Part shown: positions 35,724-44,842 of the stretch, piece by piece
Layout: the number at the start of each line of letters is the position of its first letter
Position numbering within the stretch: position 1 is the stretch's first letter
Assembly (NCBI GenBank): GCA_027038555.1
Contig: JALVVX010000025.1
Coordinates: 10,599-74,598 of the forward strand
Reading direction: 5' to 3'
Origin: Nautiliaceae bacterium
GTDB taxonomy: Bacteria; Campylobacterota; Campylobacteria; Campylobacterales; Nautiliaceae
Length of the DNA stretch: 64,000 nucleotides
Notes under the pieces: model-generated
Database searches by the model: none
Seen by the model: the letters and a program-made list of their open reading frames with translations, nothing else
What the model was told of the DNA's origin: nothing
Made by a program: the position numbers and the translations under genes

Positions 35724-35833
35724 TTGCCCCTCCTCTTTTTTTATAATTATACCTTTTATCAAAAAAGTTGTCAACAAACGACTCAACTTATATTAATGAA
35801 AAGAGGCAAAAAAGTTTATACGTATTTACATTA

Positions 35834-35843
35834 AGTGTCAGAG
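35834..35843 (-). other. CTCTGACACT motif 3' of ffs
   Basis: Sense-strand copy of the 10-mer located about 17 bases beyond the 3' end of the SRP RNA. See also 11881, 28550 and 41088. Confidence 0.5.
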
Positions 35844-35859
35844 ATAATATATTGATTAA

Positions 35860-35957
35860 GCACCCCAGAAACCTGCGGCACAGGACGATAAGAGGTGCTC
35901 TGCTCCCTTCCGGGCCTGAAGCGTTGCCTCTTACCGCCCTTGCACAGGGCTGGGGCA
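35860..35957 (-). ncRNA. ffs: Signal recognition particle RNA, small bacterial type
   Basis: On the minus strand the roughly 97-base RNA has the conserved apical domain with CAGGCCCGGAAGGGAGCAG (the GGAA tetraloop and the asymmetric loop that binds Ffh) and arms that pair: GCCCCAG at the 5' end with CTGGGGTGC at the 3' end. A TATAAT box at 35968-35963 places transcription start near 35956, matching the 5' end. It acts with Ffh in targeting membrane proteins. Length and sequence are those of the 4.5S-type RNA. Confidence 0.96.
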
Positions 35958-36062
35958 ATGGAATTATACCATAATTTTTAAAATTAGTTACTATTTATGT
36001 AACAATTTGAAAAATCCTCACTCAAAACTTAAAACTTCCTCCTACATCCTCCTCCCTACTTC

Positions 36063-36140
36063 CTTCTTCCTCTTTCCTCATCCACCCATTAACCCATTTA
36101 CTCATCTACCCATACACCCGTATACTCATCCACCAATCTA
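36063..36140 (-). repeat. 8-bp tandem repeat 3' of mscS-like gene
   Basis: The minus strand reads units such as TGGGTAGA, TTGGTGGA, TGAGTATA, CGGGTGTA, TGGGTAGA and TGAGTAAA just past the mscS-like coding end, whose TAG stop lies in the first unit. Between it and ffs (36005-36063) is a pyrimidine-rich tract of the kind seen near 28740 and 54710. Confidence 0.7.
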
Positions 36141-37880
36141 CCCATTATCCCTTTTTATCTTAACTTCAAAAGGTACAGAATCTTTAATATGCAAATCATG
36201 TTGAGGAAATGGAATTCCGATTCCTCCTTCATTTAATGCATTATAAATCATTTTTAAAAATTTACTTCTTGTGCGTCTTGGCCTTTTGGCATATTCACCT
36301 CTAACCCATACAAACAGCTCAAAATTCAGCGAACTGTCCGCCATTTCAATAAATACCACTCTTGGTTCTACGTCGTATTTAAAATTTTTTTTAATATAAG
36401 GAAGATTCGATTTTTTAAGAGCTTCTAAAACAACCCTTTCAACTTCGTCAATATCACTTCCGTAAGCCACTCCAAAAGGCACCCTAAACCTTACAACATC
36501 ATCGCCAAGAGTCCAGTTTATTACATTGTTTTGAATAAAAGCCTGATTTGGAATAATTAAATCAATATTGTCATTTGTTCTTATAATTGTAGAACGCATT
36601 GAAATATCTACAATTTCTCCTCTTGTATTTTCATCTATTTGAATATAATCTCCCACTTTTATACTTCTTTCAAACATCATAATAATACCACTTACAAAGT
36701 TGCTAACTATATTTTGAAGACCAAAACCTATACCGACAGAAAGCGCTCCGGCAATAATTGCAAGAGAGCTTAAATCAAGCCCCACGGTTTTAAGAGCGAT
36801 TAAAAAAGCAAGTGTCAAAATAGCATAATATCCCATATTTGCAAGCAAAGTTGCAGTTGCGTGTGAGAGATTATATTTTCTCCTTATTTTATATATCAGA
36901 TATTTATAATATTTCCCTACAAACCATCCGATTATCAAAATCAATACGAACATAAAGAAATTAACAGGAGTTATTGTCCTATTTCCTACACTAAACAGTG
37001 GATAATTCAAAACATTCCATATTTTTTTTATAGAATATTCAAAACTCTTCTCAGCACCGTAAACAAGTATTTTCGAGCCGAAATTTTTCTTTTCAAATTC
37101 AGTGATTACCTCATTATAAATATCATATATTCGAGAGTCCAAAAGTTTTGCATAATAAAGAATATTATCATCAATACTAAAAGCCTCTTTATTTTTATTT
37201 TGAAGGGCTTTAAACCATAAAACCTCATAACTGTTGATAAATTTTTTATACAAATCTTTTATTTTTTTGTTTATATTTTCTATTTTCTTTTTAATTTGAG
37301 AAATTTTGTCAGAATTATTTAATATCTGCCATTTTTGAAGGTTAATATTGAGATTATCTATTTTAACCTTATAGTTTTCAAGCTCTTTTTTTAATTTCTT
37401 TATATTCTTCTTTGCTATTGAACTGTCAAATTTTATATCTTTTAATTTCTCAACCAGCGTTTTTTCATACCGAGGCACATTGTCATCTATTTGTTTTTTC
37501 AGATTCTGCCTGATTCCAAGCAGTTTTTGATAATAAATATATTGAAGTTTTGACGTCGGATCAGTTTTTGATGAGAGGATATCAAGTTTATTTTGAAGTT
37601 CTTTGATTTTATTATCCAAATCATCAGAGAGTTTTTTATAAAAAACAAGCCTGTTAAAAGCATCAATATAACTTTTTTCATCTCTTATACTCAAACTAAA
37701 ATCCAAACTTTTAGGTTTTAAGGCTTTTATCTCTTTTACAAGAGTCAAATCAAGAGCATATTCAGGGGAATTTTTAGGTATCTGATTTAAAAGCCGTGTA
37801 AGATTCTTATCTGCTTGTGTTGTTAAACTGTTCTGCGCAAAAAGAAAGATAAAACTTATCAATAATAAGATTTTTTTCAC
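36138..37880 (-). CDS. MscS-family mechanosensitive channel
   Basis: The 580-residue protein starts with a signal peptide (residues 1-20), has a long periplasmic coiled-coil region, four or so membrane helices (about 280-410), and the MscS core: IIAGALSVGIGFGLQNIVSNFVSGIIMMFERSIKVGDYI, then the beta domain ending RVVFIEMADSS. It releases osmolytes under hypo-osmotic stress. The extended N-terminal domain is that of larger MscK/YnaI-like members. It overlaps the ClC gene by 4 nt. The stop codon lies in the tandem repeat. Confidence 0.92.
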   Translation of the reverse strand: MKKILLLISFIFLFAQNSLTTQADKNLTRLLNQIPKNSPEYALDLTLVKEIKALKPKSLDFSLSIRDEKSYIDAFNRLVFYKKLSDDLDNKIKELQNKLDILSSKTDPTSKLQYIYYQKLLGIRQNLKKQIDDNVPRYEKTLVEKLKDIKFDSSIAKKNIKKLKKELENYKVKIDNLNINLQKWQILNNSDKISQIKKKIENINKKIKDLYKKFINSYEVLWFKALQNKNKEAFSIDDNILYYAKLLDSRIYDIYNEVITEFEKKNFGSKILVYGAEKSFEYSIKKIWNVLNYPLFSVGNRTITPVNFFMFVLILIIGWFVGKYYKYLIYKIRRKYNLSHATATLLANMGYYAILTLAFLIALKTVGLDLSSLAIIAGALSVGIGFGLQNIVSNFVSGIIMMFERSIKVGDYIQIDENTRGEIVDISMRSTIIRTNDNIDLIIPNQAFIQNNVINWTLGDDVVRFRVPFGVAYGSDIDEVERVVLEALKKSNLPYIKKNFKYDVEPRVVFIEMADSSLNFELFVWVRGEYAKRPRRTRSKFLKMIYNALNEGGIGIPFPQHDLHIKDSVPFEVKIKRDNG

Positions 37881-39139
37881 CTGTTTTCTCCTATTTTAAA
37901 TCTAAGTTTATGAAGCTCAAAATTCAAACTCACAAGATAACTTACAATAACAACCATAATAGCAGTAGGAACAATTACATTATAATCATATGTAATTTCC
38001 AAAGCCATAACTACGGCGGTAAGAGGCAGTTTCATATTAACTCCCATAAAAACAGCGGCTCCGATTGCGGCAAAATAAAAAGGTTCTATATTAATACCGT
38101 AATTTACCAAAAGTTCTCCAAATCCATATCCTACCAAAGCCCCTATACTCATTAATGCAATAAAAATTCCCCCTACCGCATTTGCATAAATAGAAACTGC
38201 TGTTGCTATAATTCTTAATACAATTATCAAAAATATTAAAGTAAAAGGAAGATTAAATTTTCCGTTAATTAAATAATACACAACCTCATGACCGCTAAAA
38301 GCCGCAAAAGGGGATATTAAAAGAATAATACCTATTATAAATCCTCCCGTTATTCCAAATATATAATTTTTATATTTCTCGAATTTTTCTGAAATTTTAA
38401 AATTCAGAAATCTTAAAACACTGTTTTTCAGCCATAAATAAAAATAAATAAAAAAAGTAATAACCGGAATAAAAACAAGTGAAGCAAACAGATATCTGTA
38501 CTCCAAAAACTTTCCGCTTGAATAATTAAAAATTAACGGTTCTAAAAAATATAACGCCACACTGAATGCAAGAACCCCAGCAATAATCAGATACTCCACA
38601 TAATCTCTTACAAAATTATAAGCAATATTTTCAATTGCAAACATTATACCTGTTACAGGAGAAACAAATATCGCCGCTATACCACCGCTTGCACCTATAC
38701 TTATACTAATTCTTAAAAGCTCTTTCGGTAAGTTAAACAAAGGATGAAGTTTTGAAGCGATCATCGCTCCTATTGCGGCTGAGGGACCTTCATTCCCCAC
38801 TGCAAATCCGCTCGCAAGCGAAACTGATGAAGCGATAATTTTCAAAATCAAATCCTTAATACCGAATATCATTCTGTTTTGAACAACGGCTTCTGCAATT
38901 TCTCCAACTCCGTATACTTTTACACTCTCAACCTTTGAAATTAAAAAATTAACAAATAAAATACTTATAACAGGCACAGACAAAACATACCAAAAAGGGA
39001 GATGAGAAATACTCTCAATCGGATCTCCCAAAAAAAGAATATGTTTTAAAAAATCAGTTAATAAACCATAAACAACTATTACAACTCCCGTAATAATTCC
39101 TGTTATTATTGAAAGAAGAAGTAAATTTTTAATTTGCAC
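37877..39139 (-). CDS. ClC-family chloride channel/antiporter
   Basis: The 420-residue membrane protein has the ClC signatures GNEGPSAAIGAMIASKL (GxxGP, with Asn at the position of Arg) and IGASGGIAAIFVSPVTGIMFAIEN, plus the C-terminal GAAVFMGVNMKLPLTAVVMALEIT. The gating-glutamate position in GNEGP is present (E), compatible with H+/Cl- exchange. No CBS domains follow. It sits in a run with marC and mscS, suggesting an ion and osmotic-stress group. Confidence 0.92.
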   Translation of the reverse strand: MQIKNLLLLSIITGIITGVVIVVYGLLTDFLKHILFLGDPIESISHLPFWYVLSVPVISILFVNFLISKVESVKVYGVGEIAEAVVQNRMIFGIKDLILKIIASSVSLASGFAVGNEGPSAAIGAMIASKLHPLFNLPKELLRISISIGASGGIAAIFVSPVTGIMFAIENIAYNFVRDYVEYLIIAGVLAFSVALYFLEPLIFNYSSGKFLEYRYLFASLVFIPVITFFIYFYLWLKNSVLRFLNFKISEKFEKYKNYIFGITGGFIIGIILLISPFAAFSGHEVVYYLINGKFNLPFTLIFLIIVLRIIATAVSIYANAVGGIFIALMSIGALVGYGFGELLVNYGINIEPFYFAAIGAAVFMGVNMKLPLTAVVMALEITYDYNVIVPTAIMVVIVSYLVSLNFELHKLRFKIGENR

Positions 39140-39760
39140 TTATGAACCTATCCATAATGATTTGACACCACCCACTAAAAACAAAAAGGCAATCGCACCT
39201 ATTATAAGCCCCATAATTCTTGTAGTAATTTTAAGTCCGTTAACTCCCAAAATTTTTGATAAATAAGCGGCATTCCTTAAAGTCAAATACACTATAAAAC
39301 TTGATAATATTATTGCAATAAATAAAATTCCTTTTTCTATTAAAGTTTTGGATTTTTCACTTAAAATAATAATAGTAGTAATAACACCCGGACCAAAAAG
39401 AATAGGAATACCAAGAGGAATAACCGAAACATCGTCTTTTTCATTAGCCGCTTCTTTTTCTTCTTTTGTCGAATTAGTAGGTGCAACCTCTTTACCCTGA
39501 ACCATATTAAGTGCGATTATTAGCAAAACAACTCCACCTATTGCTTTTATCGAAGGAATATTGATTCCAAAAATTTTTAAAATAACACCGCCTAAAAGCA
39601 TAGTAACAACTGATGCGATAAAAACAGTTAACGATGTTTTTTTAGAAATTTCCGGAATATCGGAATATTTAACAAGTGAGAGCATAATAGCAGCAGCTGC
39701 AATAGGATTTAATATGGTAATCAAAGATATTGTATCAAAAAGTATTTCTTTAAGAAACAT
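39140..39760 (-). CDS. MarC-family membrane protein
   Basis: The 206-residue protein has six hydrophobic segments with the UPF0056/MarC pattern: an N-terminal TILNPIAAAAIMLSL helix, the GGVVLLIIALNMVQG helix, the SVIPLGIPILFGPGVITTIIIL motif and a C-terminal TRIMGLIIGAIAFLFLVGGV helix. MarC proteins were once thought to affect multiple antibiotic resistance; the substrate is unknown. It abuts the ClC gene end to start. Confidence 0.92.
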   Translation of the reverse strand: MFLKEILFDTISLITILNPIAAAAIMLSLVKYSDIPEISKKTSLTVFIASVVTMLLGGVILKIFGINIPSIKAIGGVVLLIIALNMVQGKEVAPTNSTKEEKEAANEKDDVSVIPLGIPILFGPGVITTIIILSEKSKTLIEKGILFIAIILSSFIVYLTLRNAAYLSKILGVNGLKITTRIMGLIIGAIAFLFLVGGVKSLWIGS

Positions 39761-39800
39761 TTATTGCCTTTTTGGCAATTATAACAAAAGGAAGAGAAAA

Positions 39801-40937
39801 TTAATAAATAATTTTTGCCACAACCCTTCTGTTTTTCGCTCTTCCTTCTTTGGTAGCATTTGATGCTATTGGATTTTTAGGACCGTATCCAGCCCAAGTG
39901 ATTTGATCTTTATTTACCCCGAGTTTAATTAAAGCATCATAAACCGCTTTTGCTCTTTTTTGAGATAAGATAAGATTGTATTTGTAACTTCCTTTATTAT
40001 CTGTATATCCTTGAATTTCCGCTTTTACATTAGGATGAGCTTTTAAAAATTCAGCAAATTTTTCAATTTTAGGCATAAATTCAGGTTTTATTTTTGCACT
40101 GTTGTTATCAAATGTGATATTGAAATTATAGCTTATCGCACATCCGTTTTTATCTACTTTCATTCCAGCAGGTGTATTAGGACATTTGTCAAGATAATCT
40201 GCAACTCCGTCATTATCAGAATCAACCGGACATCCATTTGCATCTACTTTTACTCCCGCAGGTGTATTACGACATTTATCAAGATAATTAGCAACTCCAT
40301 CATTATCGCTGTCTATTGGACATCCGTTAGCATTTACGCTTACTCCAGCAGGTGTATTAGGACATTTGTCAAGATTATCCGCAACACCGTCATTATCACT
40401 GTCCACCACTTTTTTTACAGGTTTTACAGGTTCAGGTGCTGGTGCTGGTGCTGGTTTTTCACCTCCAAAATCAAATCCAATTCCACCTATTAATCCGTAA
40501 TGATTATCGTTATTATGGAAATCTCTCATACCTCTTGCTTCAACAAATACATTAAACATATCAGTGATATCATATTTAGCACCAAGACCTAAATCAGCAA
40601 CTGCTGCATTATCATAAGCACCTTTTACCCATTGATATCCACCACCTATAAATGCATAAGGAACAAATCTGCTACCAAAGTCAAAATCATGTTCAACATT
40701 TAATAAAACTCTATTTAAAGAAGTGTTTTCAGTTCCTGTTTTAATACTTGTGCTTCTTTCAGCTTCAAGTCTTAAAAGATGATTGTAAGGAAGATATTTT
40801 CCAACCCTAATATTTCCGAAGTTATAGTTCTTAATAGGCGAATGTATAACTCCGTGTCTACCAAATCCTCCGCTTATTTGATAATCAGCTGCGAATACCG
40901 AGGCAACTACTGCCGATATTACCAATAATTTTTTCAT
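39801..40937 (-). CDS. OmpA-family outer membrane protein with TSP3 repeats
   Basis: The 378-residue protein has a signal peptide (residues 1-16, AVVASVFA), an N-terminal beta-barrel of about 150 residues (YQISGGFGRHGVI ... GGIGFDFGGEK), a Pro/Ala linker, three calcium-binding thrombospondin type 3 repeats of DSDNDGVADNLDKCPNTPAG type, and a C-terminal OmpA peptidoglycan-binding domain (IQGYTDNKGSYKYNLILSQKRA, NRRV). It anchors the outer membrane to peptidoglycan. The ribosome-binding site AAAGGAGAAAAG is strong and the 5' region long, as expected of an abundant porin. Confidence 0.93.
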   Translation of the reverse strand: MKKLLVISAVVASVFAADYQISGGFGRHGVIHSPIKNYNFGNIRVGKYLPYNHLLRLEAERSTSIKTGTENTSLNRVLLNVEHDFDFGSRFVPYAFIGGGYQWVKGAYDNAAVADLGLGAKYDITDMFNVFVEARGMRDFHNNDNHYGLIGGIGFDFGGEKPAPAPAPEPVKPVKKVVDSDNDGVADNLDKCPNTPAGVSVNANGCPIDSDNDGVANYLDKCRNTPAGVKVDANGCPVDSDNDGVADYLDKCPNTPAGMKVDKNGCAISYNFNITFDNNSAKIKPEFMPKIEKFAEFLKAHPNVKAEIQGYTDNKGSYKYNLILSQKRAKAVYDALIKLGVNKDQITWAGYGPKNPIASNATKEGRAKNRRVVAKIIY

Positions 40938-41087
40938 ACTTTTCTCCTTTTTTAAAAAAATTTAAGTTTATTATATGTAATGGAAATGACAATAGGATGA
41001 TTTTCTTAAAATTTTTATATAAATGTTACAATTTTTCACATATTGTAAACAAAAAATATGAAAATATATTTCAAAAAATTAAATTAC

Positions 41088-41097
41088 AGTGTCAGAG
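41088..41097 (-). other. CTCTGACACT motif 3' of tRNA-Ser
   Basis: Sense-strand copy of the 10-mer about 21 bases beyond the tRNA 3' end. See also 11881, 28550 and 35834. Confidence 0.5.
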
Positions 41098-41117
41098 CAC
41101 TTATTTTAAAAATTTGA

Positions 41118-41208
<91 letters not shown>

Positions 41209-41222
41209 GTTTGTGGATTAGA

Positions 41223-41251
41223 ATTATAATAAAAATTTATGCATAATGCAA
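41223..41251 (-). promoter_or_regulatory. Promoter of tRNA-Ser
   Basis: On the minus strand, TTGCAT (41251-41246) and TATAAT (41228-41223) are 17 bases apart. Transcription would start about eight bases before the tRNA. Confidence 0.7.
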
Positions 41252-41270
41252 TAGCAAAAAAAGAAAAAAT

Positions 41271-41642
41271 CTAAAATTTATGATGCGAACAGCTCATCTC
41301 AGGGCTCATCTCTTTAAGTTCGCCTTTTATAAATTTATTGATTGATTCTTCAACCGTAGGTGAATTTCCGTCATAATAGACTTTAATCCCGACTTGTTTA
41401 AATCCCATCAAAGGATTCGGACCGATTCCGCTTACTATCAAAGCATCAGCCCCCAAATTTTTAATATTCATTACAGCATTGCCGCATGCACCTCCGTTGT
41501 GCCCAGGATTAGCTGTAAAATCAACATCTTTTATTTCATTATTTTCAATATCCACAATTACATAAAAAGGGGCTTTTCCAAAATGAGCCCCTCTTTTTGC
41601 AAGAAGCCCATCAGACGTATTTGTAGGAATCACCACTCTCAT
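41271..41642 (-). CDS. NifB/NifX-type (dinitrogenase cofactor biosynthesis) domain protein
   Basis: The 123-residue protein has the NifX/NafY-like ribonuclease-H-type fold: VVIPTNTSDGLLAKRGAHFGKAPFYVIVDIE, GACGNAVMNIKNLGADALIVSGIGPNPLMGF, then a C-terminal MSCSHHKF metal-binding tail. Such proteins bind iron-molybdenum or related clusters but are widespread outside nitrogen fixation, and no nif genes are visible here. It overlaps the next gene of the same family by 4 nt, an apparent duplication. Confidence 0.85.
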   Translation of the reverse strand: MRVVIPTNTSDGLLAKRGAHFGKAPFYVIVDIENNEIKDVDFTANPGHNGGACGNAVMNIKNLGADALIVSGIGPNPLMGFKQVGIKVYYDGNSPTVEESINKFIKGELKEMSPEMSCSHHKF

Positions 41643-42016
41643 TTTAACTTATCCTTGATTTTTTCCAAAACTTCAAGTGCATTTTCACCGTCACTTTTTT
41701 TAATCATTACAGGAATAATACCCTCTCTTAAAACAGCATCCTTCATATTAGGCCCAAGCGCTCTACATACTATATATTTACATTCACCCAGCCCTGCCGC
41801 TTTTACGTGAGAGTGATGATGATTTATCTCCTCTTCACTATGAGCTTCATGATGATGCCCGTGATCGTGTTCATGTTCTTTTGCATGAGGATTTTCTCTA
41901 AGTTCTAAAAATCTACATTCGTTTTCATCACATTCAAATATTGCAAAAAACGGAGCTCTTCCCGTTCTTGTAAAAATTTCGAGATTTTCTCCTGATACAG
42001 GTACCGCTACTTTCAT
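41639..42016 (-). CDS. NifB/NifX-type domain protein with His-rich insert
   Basis: The 125-residue protein has the same fold as its neighbour (KVAVPVSGENLEIFTRTGRAPFFAIFE ... LGECKYIVCRALGPNMKDAVLREGIIPVMI) but carries between residues 45 and 70 a strongly histidine-rich stretch such as EHEHDHGHHHEAHSEEE. That insert could bind nickel, zinc or copper. The conserved cysteines of the family are two here (ECKYIVCRA). It pairs with 41271-41642, and the RAMP-like gene lies 9 bases upstream. Confidence 0.82.
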   Translation of the reverse strand: MKVAVPVSGENLEIFTRTGRAPFFAIFECDENECRFLELRENPHAKEHEHDHGHHHEAHSEEEINHHHSHVKAAGLGECKYIVCRALGPNMKDAVLREGIIPVMIKKSDGENALEVLEKIKDKLK

Positions 42017-42025
42017 ATTTATCCT

Positions 42026-42736
42026 TTATTTAATTTCCGACCATCCTAAAAATTCATTAGTCCTTGGCAAATATAGCACATCTTTTGGACGTATGTCAAT
42101 ATTTAGATTTTTTAGCAGATATTCTCTAACTTCTTTAATTCTCCAAAAAAAGAGTAAGTCCCCCTTATAAGGCGTATTCGTCCATCTCCCGACTCTTAGA
42201 GGAATTTCCCATTCATTTGCTACCTGATTTTGATATTCGGTTATTAAATCTTCGAATTCAGTATCTTTTAAAGCCTTGTGTTCGTATTCAAGCAAAGCCC
42301 TTGCGTATGCCTTCGCGGCATTTTTTATTTTTTCCATATTGCTTGATTTTATCTCAATATCTTCTAAAACACCCTTAAAAGTTTCAAGTTTGAAAGATTT
42401 TATAAACTCTTTTTTTTCCAAATCAAAAACTTTTACAAGCTCTTTATTTATGTTTTCTTTTGGCAGATATATTTTTTCTGGTATTTCAATACCTTCCAAA
42501 ACAGGGTATATTTCAAAAACCCTTTTTTTAACTTCTTTACTTATTTCTTTTAATTTCGGTTTTTCCATCAAATATTTAGTAACTGCTTTTTCAAGCGCTT
42601 TATCTTTTTTTATGTAATAAAATACAACTGCACTCTCTAATGCTTCAAGTATCTCGTTTCTTTGTATAAATTTTCCGTTTTCATCTTCTAAAAATTCTTC
42701 TCTCTCAACCGATGTAGGAGTCCAAAATATAAGCAT
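42026..42736 (-). CDS. Possible RAMP-superfamily (Csm5-like) protein
   Basis: The 236-residue product has an N-terminus EREEFLEDENGKFIQRNEILEAL resembling the start of Csm5 proteins, and a C-terminus WEIPLRVGRWTNTPYKGDLLFFW ... LYLPRTNEFLGWSEIK that recalls the glycine-rich loop and the P-x-TR...GW end of Csm5-like RAMPs of type III CRISPR effectors. The canonical G-rich loop is reduced. Its upstream neighbour, nine bases away, is an unrecognised 227-residue gene. No cas10, csm or cmr gene is visible here. Similarity is from memory and modest; a non-CRISPR function is possible. Confidence 0.4.
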   Translation of the reverse strand: MLIFWTPTSVEREEFLEDENGKFIQRNEILEALESAVVFYYIKKDKALEKAVTKYLMEKPKLKEISKEVKKRVFEIYPVLEGIEIPEKIYLPKENINKELVKVFDLEKKEFIKSFKLETFKGVLEDIEIKSSNMEKIKNAAKAYARALLEYEHKALKDTEFEDLITEYQNQVANEWEIPLRVGRWTNTPYKGDLLFFWRIKEVREYLLKNLNIDIRPKDVLYLPRTNEFLGWSEIK

Positions 42737-42745
42737 TCTCTCTCC

Positions 42746-43429
42746 TTACTTAAACTCAGCCAGGGTTTTGTCAATCTTCTCAGAAATTTTCTCGTCAAAA
42801 AGTGCAATTGTCGGCACCATCCATTCCATCCAGTATCTGGCTTCCCCGCTTTTGTTTTCACCGAAATATGCAAGTGCAATTCTTCCAAATCCCATCTCTT
42901 TTTCTATTTTTTTTGCATCTCTTAAAAATCTTCTTGCAACAGGCGGGAGCTCTTCAAAACTCAAAGGTTTTCCCTCATCTCCGTGTTTTTTTACAAGACT
43001 TGCGGCACTTCCAAGATTTCTGATTGCTTCTAAAATTTTGATAAATTTATGCTTTTTAAGAAAAGCGACAAGTATTTCCCCTGCCGGAATATGAAGTATC
43101 GGAGTATCAATATCATCTTCCCTTAAATAAACATACAAATACGCCCTTCCCTCAATCATCTCAATTTTTGCAAAAAGTTTTTTGTTTTTTGGAAGTTCTT
43201 TTAATATTTCAACAACTTCATAACTTTTTTTATTTTCTTCATATTTATCGCCTATATTTTTATCACTTGCGGCAAAAAAACCTTCTTCACCGTCGATTTT
43301 TCCAAAAATCAAATCAAATCCCCATTTTTTAAGCTGTTTGATTTTAAATTCTCTCTCTCTTTCTGGATTTCCAAGAGTTTCAAATACAAGTGTATTTAGT
43401 AACTGCGATTCCCTTAGCTCAGTAATCAT
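42746..43429 (-). CDS. Unknown protein, partner of the RAMP-like gene
   Basis: I do not recognise the 227-residue product. It is soluble-looking, with alternating strands and helices, a [19 protein letters not shown] segment, [33 protein letters not shown] (a strand-turn-helix with two acidic residues) and a C-terminal helical part. The ATG has AGGAGAAG upstream. It lies nine bases before the RAMP-like gene on the same strand, so the two are probably co-expressed, and about 70 bases from queD. If the neighbour is a RAMP, this could be a partner subunit; nothing else supports that. Confidence 0.5.
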   Translation of the reverse strand: MITELRESQLLNTLVFETLGNPEREREFKIKQLKKWGFDLIFGKIDGEEGFFAASDKNIGDKYEENKKSYEVVEILKELPKNKKLFAKIEMIEGRAYLYVYLREDDIDTPILHIPAGEILVAFLKKHKFIKILEAIRNLGSAASLVKKHGDEGKPLSFEELPPVARRFLRDAKKIEKEMGFGRIALAYFGENKSGEARYWMEWMVPTIALFDEKISEKIDKTLAEFK

Positions 43430-43501
43430 AACTTCTCCTTTTAGTTTTTAACAATTATAACAATTGAGCTAAGTTATGTCAAGTTTTTTGTAAATTAAAG
43501 T

Positions 43502-44086
43502 TTATATTTGTTTAGGCGTATTAAGTCTATCCCCTCTTAATATCTTATCCCACATATCTTTATCTCTCCACTCTTCTTTGACTCTGTCGCTGAATTTTAT
43601 ATCTTCAAGTCTAATCTCACCCATTCCTTCAAAATTATAAGCATCTTCTCTGAAACACTCGGCATACCCTGTATCTGTCTCATGCACAATAAGAGAATAT
43701 ACTTCAACGTTTTTTTCGTTGTTTTTGAATTCCATAAGATTTAAGACCCTCTCAATCATCAGAAAAAACACTCTGCTAAACTGCTCGGCAGAAGGATTTA
43801 CGGGAAGTTCCACCCATCTTTCACTGAATTTTTTGGCAAATTCGATATATTCTTTATTATCTTTACTCCATAAAGTAATAGCATGGTCAAAACTGTCTAT
43901 CAAATCTTTAATATAAAGTTTCATTAAGCCAAAATCATAAATCATCTGCCCGTTATCCAAAAAATCGGATTTGAGTTTTACTTCAACTTTGTAGCTGTGC
44001 CCGTGGATTGAGCGCGAACATCTTCTTGAAGTACAGTTTCTTACAATATGCGCATTTTCAAATTTAAAAAGTTTTCTTATAATCAT
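43502..44086 (-). CDS. queD: 6-carboxytetrahydropterin synthase QueD
   Basis: QueD makes 6-carboxytetrahydropterin from dihydroneopterin triphosphate, an early step to queuosine. The 194-residue protein has the zinc-ligand histidines in FENAHIV and HGHSYKVEV, the catalytic Cys in the preceding CTSRRCSRSI segment, DFGLMKLYIKDLIDSFDHAITL, and NPSAEQFSRVF near the C-terminus. It abuts queE, so the pair is likely co-transcribed. The length is somewhat above minimal QueD but typical of this phylum. Confidence 0.94.
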   Translation of the reverse strand: MIIRKLFKFENAHIVRNCTSRRCSRSIHGHSYKVEVKLKSDFLDNGQMIYDFGLMKLYIKDLIDSFDHAITLWSKDNKEYIEFAKKFSERWVELPVNPSAEQFSRVFFLMIERVLNLMEFKNNEKNVEVYSLIVHETDTGYAECFREDAYNFEGMGEIRLEDIKFSDRVKEEWRDKDMWDKILRGDRLNTPKQI

Positions 44087-44842
44087 TCAAACTCCTCTTT
44101 TTTTACCAAAAAGTCTTATATGAATTCTGTCAGAATACCTGTATCCGTTTTTAAGACAGAATTCAAATACAAAAGGAGCATTTTTTTCAAGCTCTTCTTT
44201 TGTTGCGCCAAGGGGCATACAGTATATTGGAATTTCTACTCCCTTTGTAATATCATCAATTTCTTTTTTTAAATCCCTGTCAATCACAAATTTAAAAAAA
44301 CTTCTTTTGGCGTTTTTTGCAATATTTTCAATTACATCTTTTTTTATCCTTTTTTTATATTCTTCACCGCTGTTTGAGAGTTTTACACTCATAGCAAATG
44401 CTACTTTTTTAAATTCCGGATATTTTTCAAAATCGGGAGAGATTGTAGCATTTGTCTCAATCGTTATAAGTCCTTCAAACCACTTAATTAAAGGCGCAAG
44501 TCTTTCAAAATAAAGCCCCGGCTCTCCGCCTGTTATAACCAAATCAGGACTGAATTTCAGATATTTTTTTATCTCGGCTTTAATCTCATTTATACTCATC
44601 TCTCGCCAGCTGTTTTTGTATCTTTTGTCAACGGCATAAAAACTATCACACCCATTTGCACCAAACCCAGGACATTTAAGATTACATCCCCCGACTCTCA
44701 AAAACACACTCGGATTTCCTGAGTATTTGCCCTCACCCTGAATTGAGTAAAATATTTCACTTACAGGAATTGTACCCCAAAAAATTTCACGATTTTTCGG
44801 GGAGCATTTTAATTTTTCACTTATTTTCAATTTACTCTCCAA
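44087..44842 (-). CDS. queE: 7-carboxy-7-deazaguanine synthase QueE
   Basis: QueE is the radical-SAM enzyme that contracts 6-carboxytetrahydropterin to the 7-deazaguanine core of queuosine. The 251-residue protein has IQGEGKYSGNPSVFLRVGGCNLKCPGFGANGC, where the cluster cysteines are spaced C-x3-C-x7-C instead of C-x3-C-x2-C; I recall the same non-canonical spacing in Campylobacter relatives. TGGEPGLY and IRLFGKKRG follow. It overlaps the FAH-family gene by 16 nt. Together with queD it makes preQ0-pathway intermediates. Confidence 0.92.
   Translation of the reverse strand: MESKLKISEKLKCSPKNREIFWGTIPVSEIFYSIQGEGKYSGNPSVFLRVGGCNLKCPGFGANGCDSFYAVDKRYKNSWREMSINEIKAEIKKYLKFSPDLVITGGEPGLYFERLAPLIKWFEGLITIETNATISPDFEKYPEFKKVAFAMSVKLSNSGEEYKKRIKKDVIENIAKNAKRSFFKFVIDRDLKKEIDDITKGVEIPIYCMPLGATKEELEKNAPFVFEFCLKNGYRYSDRIHIRLFGKKRGV

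Noticed and set aside
41271-42016. Part of a nitrogen-fixation cluster
   Set aside because: The NifX-like fold is common outside nitrogen fixation and no nifH/D/K/B gene is in the window.
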